In this document: in pieces, positions 55,424-64,000 of the stretch
Layout: the number at the start of each line of letters is the position of its first letter
How positions within the stretch are numbered: the first letter of the stretch is position 1
Source of the DNA: Nannobrachium achirus
Lineage: Eukaryota; Chordata; Actinopteri; Myctophiformes; Myctophidae
Assembly (NCBI GenBank): GCA_963921795.1
Contig: OY997643.1
Location: forward strand, 10,008,033-10,072,032
Direction of reading: 5' to 3'
Length of the DNA: 64,000 bases
Translations under genes and position numbers: made by a program
Notes under the pieces: generated by a model
Seen by the model: the letters and a program-made list of their open reading frames with translations, nothing else
Told to the model about the DNA's origin: nothing
Databases searched by the model: none

Positions 55424-55716
55424 AGGAGTAGTTCACCCCCAAAATGACTTTTTTTTTCCTATCGATTACTCACCCCATGTTTGTTTTTGACGTATTCCTA
55501 ATCCAATAATTTGATTATAATCAATGTACCCCCATTGATTCCGGATGGGGACCCGAATGCATTTGGGTCTCCATCCGGAATCCATTCGCCTACAAAGAGT
55601 CTCCTCAAATTATTGTCTTAGGAATGCGACACAAACTAAAAAATATTATTTAACTCAAGCCTCCATGGGGTGAGTAAATCGATAGAAAAAAGTCATTTTA
55701 GGGGTGAACTACTCCT
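55424..55716. mobile_element. Family M MITE, TTAA flanks
   Basis: Ends AGGAGTAGTTCACCCC and GGGGTGAACTACTCCT, with TTAA at 55420-55423 and 55717-55720. A second inner inverted repeat (GGATTCCG-type) occupies 55540-55585. Confidence 0.88.
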
Positions 55717-56037
55717 TTAAACCGCTGCCCTAGTCGAACTGAGGACGTCAAAGTGCATGGTCACAAGTAACCCCTAAATTGCATCACCACCACAGAGGCT
55801 TACGAAATCATGTTGGATTTGGCATCAAAATCAAAGCCAAGTGACAATTTAAGGAAAAGGAATAAGGCCATTACTATGTCAAAAGTAGTCAACAAACTAA
55901 TACTATGAATAGTCAAACATTGGCCAAATTGACAAATAATAATAAGAAAGGGGCAAAACTTGTGAAAATAGCCAGTGTTGTGAGCGTGTAGATCTGATCA
56001 TGATATTTATCTGTGAAACCGAGTCAAACAAAATGTA

Positions 56038-56471
56038 CAGGGACGTGCAGAGAATGTTAGAGAGGCAGGGTCTGAAATTTCTAAAAGAAGTGTTTGGTGA
56101 AAATATCGAAAATAGCAGACCTATTAAGCTCACAACGCGTTGTGAGCTTAGAGGTCGGCTATTTTCGGTACTTGATACCACACTGAACTAAGCATAATCA
56201 AGTGAATACTGAAGATGTGGCGTACGCCATGGATTTCTACACAGAGAGGGCAATTTTTTCCACATAAGATGGTGCATTCAAGTTCAGGAGAGTTTGGACA
56301 AGGCAATTCTCTTGAATGCTGCCTTCAGGTATGGCACGGAAAGAGGGCATCTGCATTTGTTTCACCATAGTAAAAACTGCATTCATGATCTGGAGAGGGG
56401 GCACTTTTTACAGACAGATAAAAGGGCAGGGGCTCAAGCCCCCTTTTGATGTCTATGTGTGCACGTGCCTG
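56038..56471 (+). mobile_element. Family X hAT-type element, intact copy
   Basis: Ends CAGGGACGTGCA and TGCACGTGCCTG, with perfect 8-bp duplications aaaatgta at 56030-56037 and 56472-56479. It holds a shortened hairpin module at 56106-56167 and no reading frame. Confidence 0.85.
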
Positions 56472-56789
56472 AAAATGTAATGCCCAACTCCTACAAGTTT
56501 TCCAAGTGCTTGTCAGGGTGGGGGGTCCTCAGTTCAAATATTATTTAGGGAGGTGAATTACGGTATAAGCTATATTCAATGTTTTATCAACACAACTTCA
56601 ACCCGGAGTCCTACATTTCATATGCATCATCATGACACATTGTGAGCTATATGGATGATAGGTAAGCCAATAAACTATCATCAGCCTAAATATATAATAA
56701 TATAAATACATAAATAATATGTACATTGAAACTATACAAATGCTCAAAGTATTATTTTTTACAACCTTGCAGCATAGCACTCTCTCTAT

Positions 56790-57225
56790 ATCGCCAAGTT
56801 ATTTTGGGGGGTCCCCAGATGATTAACATAATGTGCAACATTGTTTCTCACTCAACAGTAAACAAAGTATAGCCAACATAAAGTTTGAGTGTGTAGAGGG
56901 AATCTGTAGCCAGATTCTCAGAGTGGTTGAGAGGGTTTATGGGCTGGAACCAGGCTATGGAATTTGCACATTTCTAAAGTGACATTTTAAGGACTTTTTA
57001 ATACCTCTAAAATGACAAATTAAACATTGGCCAAGGTGTCAAATATTAGAGGCAGAAATTGTGAAAATAGCCGATCTACATGCTCACAACGCCTCGCGCC
57101 GCGAGGCGTTGTGAGCATGTAGATCTGCTATTTTCACAATAGAACCGTGTTATACAACATGTAATGCCTCAACTCTTAGTGCTCGTCACGGTGGTGGGGG
57201 GGTCCCCAGACCTGTAGGCTATGCT
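56790..57225 (-). mobile_element. Family F hAT-type element with hairpin
   Basis: Hairpin 57058-57140, apex GCC. Shares GGGGTCCCCAGATGATTAAC and ACAGTAAACAAA with 33101-33420. Confidence 0.65.
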
Positions 57226-57428
57226 GCAGATAAGAATTACTGTAATAAACACGCTCAGCAGTAACATTTACACTTTGTCCATGCATGACACACGTCATAT
57301 ATAGTATAGTAAAATGTCAATGTGTATGGAAAAGACAACCTTTGCCCGTTTTGTCTATCAACAGCATGTTTGCATGCAGTAAGTCATCGTGCACATTCAT
57401 TTTAATAAATCACTTGGGTCCTATCAAC

Positions 57429-57985
57429 AGGGTTCCCACACATTTTTACCAATTCATTTCCAAAACTTTTCCAAAACGTATCCAGAATATTTAACCCAAT
57501 TTCCAGGACTATATAACAAGAATTCAGCTCAATAACAAGTCGCTTACTCCTATGCGCAATGCACAAAGACAGGCAGTGTATGCCAGTGGTTCTCAACCTT
57601 TTCAGGCCGTGACCCCCGAAATAATCATGTTTTAACTGGGGACCCCGGCACCCTGACGAGCACTAAGAGTTGAGGAATTTTGTATAACACTGTTCTATTG
57701 TGAAAATAGCAGATCTACATGCTCACAACGCCTCGCAACGCGAGGCGTTGTGAGCATGTAGATCGGCTATTTTCACAATTTCTGCCTCTAATATTTGACA
57801 GTTTGGCCCATGTTTAATTTGTCATTTCAGAGGTATTAACACAATCAATAACCAAAGACAATGCATAGCTATTTTTTTCCAGGACCTTCCAGGACCCTTG
57901 ATCAATTCCAAAACTTTTCCAGTACTGGAACAATATTTTTCTAATTTCAAAATATTTCCAGGAATTTCATGACCGTGGGAACCCT
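57429..57985 (+). mobile_element. Family G hAT-type element carrying family F
   Basis: Ends AGGGTTCCCACACATTTT and GACCGTGGGAACCCT, with shared flank core tatcaa. Colinear with 36240-36794. Confidence 0.8.
57586..57845 (+). mobile_element. Family F hAT-type element inside family G
   Basis: Starts CAGTGGTTCTCAACC. Hairpin 57697-57779, apex AAC. Same position in family G as 36396-36655. Confidence 0.65.
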
Positions 57986-58134
57986 GTATCAAAGACAATT
58001 AAAACAGCTACTTTCTGTCAAATATCACATTATTTCCACAATGTTCTTTCACAGGACACAAGGCTTGCAAATCGTCTCTGTCGGGTTGCCACCTCATACA
58101 TTATGTCCAAAACTGTTACTTTTCAGGATTAAAA

Positions 58135-58192
58135 TTCAAAAACAGCAAAAGTAGCAGATCTACAAGCTCAAAGGGCTACTTTTGATACTTTT
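58135..58192. repeat. Diverged hairpin remnant
   Basis: GCAAAAGTAGCAGATCTACAAGC then AAAGGGCTACTTTTG. It sits next to a CTGTCGGGT terminus (58075) that resembles family A, suggesting an older sister family. Similar termini occur at 19858, 25566 and 51490. Confidence 0.45.
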
Positions 58193-58434
58193 GTGTGACG
58201 CTGCAGTGTGATCAATTTGGGTGTTAATTTATGAAAAAATAAACATAAAAGTTAAAATATGGAGAAATGAAGAGGGTTCTGCACGACATCATCAACAAAA
58301 TATTTTGGAGAAAAGATAGTTAAAGTTCGTTACATTCTAGAAATATGAATTGACACAATCTCCAGAAAACAGTCAAGAAGCATTAGATAGACGTACCCTA
58401 ACTGTGTAAGGTTCACCATAGCGTCAGGGTCAAA

Positions 58435-58821
58435 TAGGGCTGTCACAATTATTACATAATCGTCAAATCGCAATTAGTTGACATAATCGTGATTATTTTT
58501 CATAATCGTCATAATCGTTTCCATGTCAAAAATAGTGGAAATAGCAGATCTACAAGCTCACAACGCGTCGCATCGCGACGCGTTGTGAGCTTGTAGATCG
58601 TCTGTTTCCACTATCAATGTTCTTTTTTATGTATGAAGTTGTCAAATATGTCAGTAATTTCTTTGTATATTTAGGTTACGTGTCATATCTACCATGTGCA
58701 ACTTCAAAGCCTAAAAGCCAAACAGAAATGTAATTGTCAACGACAAAAACTAAATTGTTAATCGCAATTATTTGAGTCACAATTAATCGTCATGTAAAAT
58801 GTCATAATCGTGACAGCGCTA
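58435..58821 (+). mobile_element. hAT-type MITE (TAGGGCTGTCAC ends) with hairpin
   Basis: Ends TAGGGCTGTCAC and GTGACAGCGCTA, perfect duplications gggtcaaa at 58427-58434 and 58822-58829. Many ATAATCGT motifs. Hairpin module 58532-58614 bordered by ATAGTGG/CCACTAT. Confidence 0.9.
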
Positions 58822-59087
58822 GGGTCAAAATGTTGACTCTATTTCCCAGTAATTTAACAAACTGACGGTTCATGTGTCATTGAGCCAAACTCACCGAGAA
58901 CACTCCAACCTTGTTGTGTCCAGAAGCTACGGGGATTTCATACTAACCGCGCATGAGAGAGACAGATCTTTATGACAATGGAAACTCCCCCTAGACTAAT
59001 GGTTAACTAAGCTTATGGAGACACTACAGCATGTGCAGACAGTACACAGTAGCACTGACACAAACACATACAGTACAGCCAGTCATA

Positions 59088-59480
59088 CAGGGGCGTCAAT
59101 TGGGTATGGCAGGGGTATGCAGCTGCTATACCCCTGGGTCCAGGGGGGGGGGGGGGGGATAAAAGTTACTTTTAAATATAAATCCATGAATGTCTCTTTT
59201 GCTATCTGTGCTGGTTATTATTATGTTGTTAAATTATAGTAAAATAACTACAAATGCAAAATTTTAACAAAATGGTCACTTTAACAAGGTATTATAATTA
59301 TATTCTCCACACTTGTATTCCCCCCATCTTGACAAAATGGTATATTCCCAGGTTCCGCAGGTCAGCTCTACAGGTGCAATGCATTATTGTTAATTGTGGC
59401 ACGTTTACTAACATGCCAAGATTAGCTGCACTGAACCGTCATGTTGCCATACCTTAGCTTTTTCTGAACTGACGCCACTG
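59088..59480 (-). mobile_element. Family K hAT-type element, longer copy
   Basis: Ends CAGGGGCGTCAATTGGGTAT and ACTGACGCCACTG, perfect duplications cagtcata at 59080-59087 and 59481-59488. Contains poly-G at 59142-59158. Confidence 0.9.
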
Positions 59481-59620
59481 CAGTCATAGTGTCTGTGTCA
59501 TACAATAACATCCTTCCAAAAACGTGCAAGAGATCATCTTCACATGAACTTTAAAAGAATCGATAAAGTGTAGCAGGGGCAGAGCTTCATTTACACAAGA
59601 GCAATATGTGGACTCATGCG

Positions 59621-60179
59621 GCCTAGAATTATTGAATGCTTTAGCTATAGAAAAATAGCAGATATACAAGCTCACAGCGTGGCACCGAGTGCCGCGCTGC
59701 GAGCTTGTAGATCTGCTATTTTTGAAAAAGTCATGAAAATGTGTGCAAATCTTTGAATATACACTGTATGTATTTTCAAAGCGAATGTTTGTAACTCAAA
59801 TTTTGCTTCTGGGTGGGGGTCCCTGGAACTAAATATTTTGAGATGGGGGTCCGTGGCCAAATAAATATCATTGTTGGGATCCTTCAGGTGAAAAGGTTTG
59901 AGAACCACTGACATACAGTAGTAGTCTCTCAAGAACAGACTAACTGAGCTCCAGTTAAGTGAAAAGGACCTTTTCTTTGACGATGGCTGGCCAGATTGCT
60001 GACATAGAAACATAGGTTTTTCCAAAAAACCTTAGAAGAATTCAAAAGACAATTATATAATCCGGTCAAAATTCAAATTTTCAAAAATTTTCAAAAATAG
60101 CAGATCTACAAGCTCGCAGCTGTGAGCTTGTATATCTGCTATTTTTCTATAGTTAAATCATTCAATAATCTCAGGCCTA
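59621..60179 (+). mobile_element. Family B twin-hairpin element, copy 5
   Basis: GGCCTAGAATTATTGAATGC start and CATTCAATAATCTCAGGCC end. Hairpins at 59650-59724 and, shortened, 60095-60150. Confidence 0.82.
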
Positions 60180-60221
60180 AATGGGTTAATTTATGCTCTC
60201 TCAAGTTTAGCTCGGTTCTTT

Positions 60222-61045
60222 TTGGCAAGCGACACCGGGTGGCATATACTGTAAGACGCCAGTACATTTTTATCCCACGATTTTTGTAACCTTTTTTTTT
60301 TTCACTCCCTCTGCCAACCTGGGGAGAGCAACGGACTGGCCTCATGCTTCCTTCTATGCATGAGGAGTCCAAGCCGCTGCTTTTCACCTGACAGAAGGGG
60401 GGGGGGGGGGGGGGGTTTCCCCAGCTGGATGTAGCGCTTGGAAGGAACATGTTATTCCAACCGGTTCCTCTCCCCTCCATCAGGCTCCCCGGCTGGCCAG
60501 GGGGAGGTACCTACTCTAGGGGACACGGGGAGAACATGCAAACTCCACATCAGAGGCGGCTCCAGGGGGGGGGGGGCTAGAGGGGCCTTTAGCCCCCCTG
60601 GTGAAGGCTTAGCACCCCCTAGGCCCCCACCCCCCACCCCCACCCCACAAGCCCAATTGTGATGAAAAATATTTAAGGAATAAATGAATAAAATATATAT
60701 GAATATGTGAAAGTCAATTGACTGACTTGACTGAATATGTAAACCATACTATAAAATCATACTTTTTATGCTGGAAAGCATCTTCAGCCTCACAAAAACC
60801 CTATCCGATCACCTACAGTCCTCAGATTTGGAGCTGGAAACTGCCAATGATCTGATCTGTTCGGTTATCCACACCCCAAGCAAGTGAATCTCGTTTGTCA
60901 TATTAGTACTATATTCATTATTGTTTGTTGCCTAAATTAATTAGCCCCTTCTACAAAAAAGCCAGCTCCCCCATAGCCCCCCAGTCAAAATCTCTGGAGC
61001 CGCCGCTGCTCCACACAGAAAGTCCCTTTCGCCCTACCCCACCCA
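60222..61045 (-). mobile_element. V-SINE-like SINE, split by a hAT element
   Basis: Reverse copy (ACACGGGGAGAACATGCAAA). It continues after the hAT at 60551-61008 with CTCCACACAGAAAG. Poly-G at 60397-60416. Confidence 0.75.
60551..61008 (+). mobile_element. hAT-type element (CAGAGGCGGCTCCAG ends) inside a SINE
   Basis: Ends CAGAGGCGGCTCCAG and CTGGAGCCGCCGCTG; flanks ctccacat / ctccacac (7/8). The SINE at 60222 resumes immediately after it. Confidence 0.88.
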
Positions 61046-61668
61046 GGGTAGTCTGGGATCACTTCACTTTTCGGGCTTGTAACCGGTCTGGAGCGGAAAC
61101 CACAAAACGTCATGTTGTAGTACTCAAGGACTACAATTTGGCCGGAACTATCCACCGGAAACAGTTTTAACCCAAAACAATTCCCCTGCGCTCAAGGACA
61201 TACTTTTATGGCCTACCTAATAAACTCCTCGATGCGGAGTAGTTTTGCTTTTGAAAAATTAGTTTGGTATATTTTTAGTCCAACTTTTAGCGACCGGCAA
61301 AACCACACTAGGCTAGGCTACTCGAGCATTTTAATAGGGATTGGGGAAACAAACGGTGGGAACCAAATCAAAGCGACGCCGCTTCTTCTAGTGGTTTCCG
61401 CGCTTTAGGCGGAAACCAACCGGTCTGTTGTGAACGAACACCAGGCTCTCTCCCGGGAGAAAGCCTGGTAGGCGAGGTTACACCCAGGGTATGGGCACTA
61501 ATGACACGGAGGAGAGAACATTCGTTTGGAATGAATACCAGGCTTCGCCGCGGGGGAAAGCCTGGTGACGTGAGGTTAGGTGTGTAATAGTGACAAGCAG
61601 GCGTGATGCTGTGAAACTGTCAAGTTCATGCTCGTTTCAGGGCCTTTAGTGTGAACTACAGTCTATGG
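61046..61668. other. No gene recognised
   Basis: 61045-61095 resembles the DNA upstream of the possible exon at 4303-4648. The twin ACCAGGCT hairpins follow. Confidence 0.45.
61440..61566. repeat. Two direct copies of an ACCAGGCT hairpin
   Basis: 61440-61469 and 61537-61566 each fold ACCAGGCT against AGCCTGGT. The first has a 14-bp stem without loop. Confidence 0.8.
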
Positions 61669-62000
61669 CAGGGTTCCCCAACAGGCGGCCCGCGGGCCAT
61701 TTGCGGCCCGCGGGGGGCTACTGTCTGGCCCACACCAACCCCAGTAATAATCGTGGTATAAGAGCAGCAACAACACTAGTATATTTTCATTGTCGGGTGG
61801 AAAACCCGTATCTCCAAATGTGTACGCAAAGTAAAGCTCTGCTTCATCAAACAAGGCTGTCGCACAAAAGTAGTGAAAACAGCAGATCTACAAGCACACA
61901 ACGCCAAGTCATTTTTAAAATGATAAATGCAAAACGAACGGTTTTGGACATACAAGATTTTCACCCGACAACGACGATATCTGAACTGTCGTTCAGATAT
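61669..62000 (+). mobile_element. Family H hAT-type element, right half lost
   Basis: Starts CAGGGTTCCCCAACAGGCGG and carries family A copy 13. After the family A end, only CTGAACTGTCG is left before a poly-C run. Confidence 0.8.
61785..61976 (+). mobile_element. Family A element, copy 13, inside family H
   Basis: The left end is eroded (TTCATTGTCGGGTGG), the right end is CCCGACAACGACG|ATAT. Only the left hairpin arm survives (61876-61905). Confidence 0.78.
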
Positions 62001-62039
62001 CGTCCCCCCCCCCCCCCCGTCCCCCCCCCCCCTTGCTAG

Positions 62040-62410
62040 TTTAAATATTGACTTGAACTGTTGTGGCTGTGAGTTGGAGCTGGCTGTCTAAAATTATAGA
62101 CAGCCATCCGAGTCAGATGAGGAGAGGCACGCAGTCACTGCAGTCCAACAACAAGTTGAGGCGATTGAATTACGCACAGAGACAACACAATAGTTAACCG
62201 GTTTTCTTTGGGGCAAAGCTAAGGTTATTTGTGGTGCCATAATGTGCAAGCATTCTCCCACTCTCCCTTCTGTATGTAGGCCATTCACCTCTGCTGGGGC
62301 TACATAATGTTACACTGCAACGTAAAAGCTGATTGATCCAGGTTCAGACAAGGGCACTCTGGATTTATTTTTTGTCTCTGAGGACACCACCTCCTTTTTT
62401 TGTGTAGAGA
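62040..62410. other. Nothing recognised
   Basis: Unique-looking sequence between poly-C and the TAGGGCATTCAC hAT. Confidence 0.5.
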
Positions 62411-62411
62411 C

Positions 62412-62919
62412 TAGGGCATTCACAGAATATTAGAATATTCGAATATCAAAGTCACTATTCAACGTTGTTCACCGAAGTCGAATATTCGCTTATTTATATA
62501 TTTTTTTATTGTTTTCTATTTAAAACATAATATAGTTTATAAAGCGTGGCTAGATAGGAAGTCATAAGAATGAGTTGTCAATGCCTCTGGTGGATGAATT
62601 TGTTAATGCTCTATACCAGGGGTTCTCAAACCTTTTTAGGCCGTGACCCCCAAAATAAACATTTGAACTGGGGACCCCCACCCTGACAAGCACTTGGAAT
62701 TGTAGGTATTACATTTAATGTGACTCGGTTCCACAGATAAATATTGTGAAAATAGCCGATCTACATGCATGTAGACCGGCTATTTTCACAATGTTCGCCT
62801 CTTGCTTTCTTAATATTTGACAGTTTGGCCAGTCCTGTCGAATATTCGACTATCCGAATACTTTGAGGTTGAATAAATTCAAATAGGCCTACTAAAAATC
62901 ACTATTCGTGAATGCCCTA
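62412..62919 (+). mobile_element. hAT-type MITE (TAGGGCATTCAC ends) with family F inside
   Basis: Ends TAGGGCATTCAC and GTGAATGCCCTA; flanks gtagagac / gtagtgac (7/8). A family F copy begins at 62617 and contains a collapsed 50-bp hairpin at 62743-62792 centred on TGCA. Confidence 0.85.
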
Positions 62920-63108
62920 GTAGTGACAGGAACTCTGTTTGGAATGATCCTCCCCTTTCTTAGTCCACTTCCTCCTGGTTGCCTCTGTGGTTATTCCTAC
63001 TTAACAGCAACACTATGTATGTTTAAGGCAGTGGTGCGGCTGCTGTTTTGAGAGATTACTGTGGCACAAGGGTAATCTCTTAATCTGTCAGCAACAACTG
63101 CCTTATTC

Positions 63109-63708
63109 AGGCCTAGAATTATTGAATGCTTTAACCAGTGAAAAATAGCAGATATACAAGCTGACAGCGCGGCACCGAGTGCCGTGCTGTGAGCTTGTAT
63201 ATCTGCTATTTTTGAAAAAGTCGCGAAAATTTGTGCTAATCTTTGAATATGTATTTTCAAGGCGAATGTTTGTAACTCAAATTTTGCTTCTGGGGGGGGG
63301 GGGGGGGGGGGGGGGGGTCCCTGGAACTAAATATTTTGAGATGGGGGTCCGTGGCCAAATAAATATCATTTTGGGGGTCCTTCACATGAAAAGGTTTGAG
63401 AACCACTGACATAGTAGTCTCTCAAGAACAGACTAACTGAGCTCCATTTAAGTGAAAAGGACCTTTTCTTTGACGATGGCTGGCCAGATTGCTGACATAG
63501 AAACATAGGTTTTTCAAAAAAATCTTAGAAGGATTCAAAAGACACTTATAGAACCGGGTCAAAATTCAAATTTTCACGATTTTTCAAAAACAGCAGATCT
63601 ACAAGCTTGCAGCTCTGTGCCGCGCTGTGAGCTTGTATATCTACTATTTTTCAATAGTTAAAGCATAAAATAATGACACACAATAATGTGTACCCGTTCT
63701 AAATGGGT
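63109..63708 (+). mobile_element. Family B twin-hairpin element, copy 6
   Basis: Same layout. Hairpins at 63143-63215 and, partly eroded, 63588-63652. A poly-G run at 63293-63317 interrupts the interior. Confidence 0.8.
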
Positions 63709-64000
63709 TACATGTAGAGTGATGTAAAATGACTTTGTCTTTTAGTTCTACTGGATGTCTTCTCCACTAGTCCCTCCCTAAATAACATCTAGGCTCATTT
63801 TCCTACTTATATCGATCCCAATAACTCAATGACTCATCCCAGCTGTCCCCATAGCATAGAGCCCATAAGCCTATCACTTTTCCACTATTTGTTGCAGACA
63901 AAGGTGTGTTTTTTTCTTTTCTCAATCTGTCACTAGTTGCCATTACACACGCATCCATGCCATCGTTGTCCCACACGAGCCGCCACACTCTGCTAAACAG
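63709..64000. other. Nothing recognised at right edge
   Basis: Unique-looking AT-rich DNA after the family B copy. Confidence 0.5.

Noticed and set aside
8302-62039. Recurrent peptide of the type KTADLQAHNASRCEALCACRSAVFT on both strands
   Set aside because: It is the translation of the hairpin module, open in both directions because the DNA is palindromic. Conservation is explained by the DNA repeat.

Overview
The window looks like ray-finned fish (teleost) nuclear DNA. It carries three spliced exons of a vertebrate facilitative hexose/urate transporter, tRNA-derived SINEs of fish type, many hAT-like MITEs typical of fish genomes, non-LTR retrotransposon tails, and a very high density of long dinucleotide microsatellites. 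The species is not determined; a fish unusually rich in (CA)n would fit. No bacterial-style operon, rRNA gene, CRISPR array or intact mobile-element gene is visible, and I saw no LTR or virus-derived element.

The one host gene recognised is slc2a9-like, on the minus strand. Coding exon 1 is at 51025-51120 (32 codons), exon 2 at 26471-26575 (35 codons, first membrane helix) and exon 3 at 17260-17420 (161 bp, second membrane helix). The reading frame carries across both introns (24.4 kb and 9.05 kb). Later exons must lie beyond the left edge. Bases 1-17259 would be intron 3 and 51121-64000 is 5' flank. A second possible coding exon of unknown identity lies near 4303-4648 (minus).

Almost everything else is nested non-autonomous DNA transposons. 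At least fifteen families can be separated by their terminal repeats, and for many of them perfect or near-perfect 8-bp target duplications are visible (hAT type) or TTAA/CTAA (piggyBac type). A 2055-bp hAT at 44439-46493 still holds a BED zinc-finger exon and the start of a second transposase exon. LINE tails lie at 3605-3781, 16313-17232, 41180-41480 (minus), 52020-52474 and 53225-53480. SINE copies lie at 30784-31245, 32226-32410, 36060-36230, 42983-43246, 50244-50480 and 60222-61045.

The outstanding feature is a hairpin module of about 70-80 bp (core GATCTACAAGCTCACAACGC followed by its inverse) that appears, whole or reduced, about 45 times. It sits inside at least eight element families whose ends are otherwise unrelated. 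The two arms share family-specific substitutions, the 3-nt apex is hypervariable, and the flanks just outside the module are themselves inverted repeats specific to each host family. One family that carries it (here called A: TIR CGTCGTTGTCGGG, 4-bp target duplication ATAT or ATTT) has 13 copies, at least nine of them in the interior of another recognised repeat, and has become a fixed passenger of three hAT families (D, E, H). I know of no described element that matches this module, and I consider it the best candidate for a new system in the window.

Family letters used below: A (CGTCG ends), B (twin-hairpin), C/D/E/F/G/H/J/K/X (hAT-type), L/M/N/V (TTAA foldbacks), Q (foldback), R (piggyBac-type), U (CTCCATATATGGAG-rich), Z (TATTCCGA-rich).
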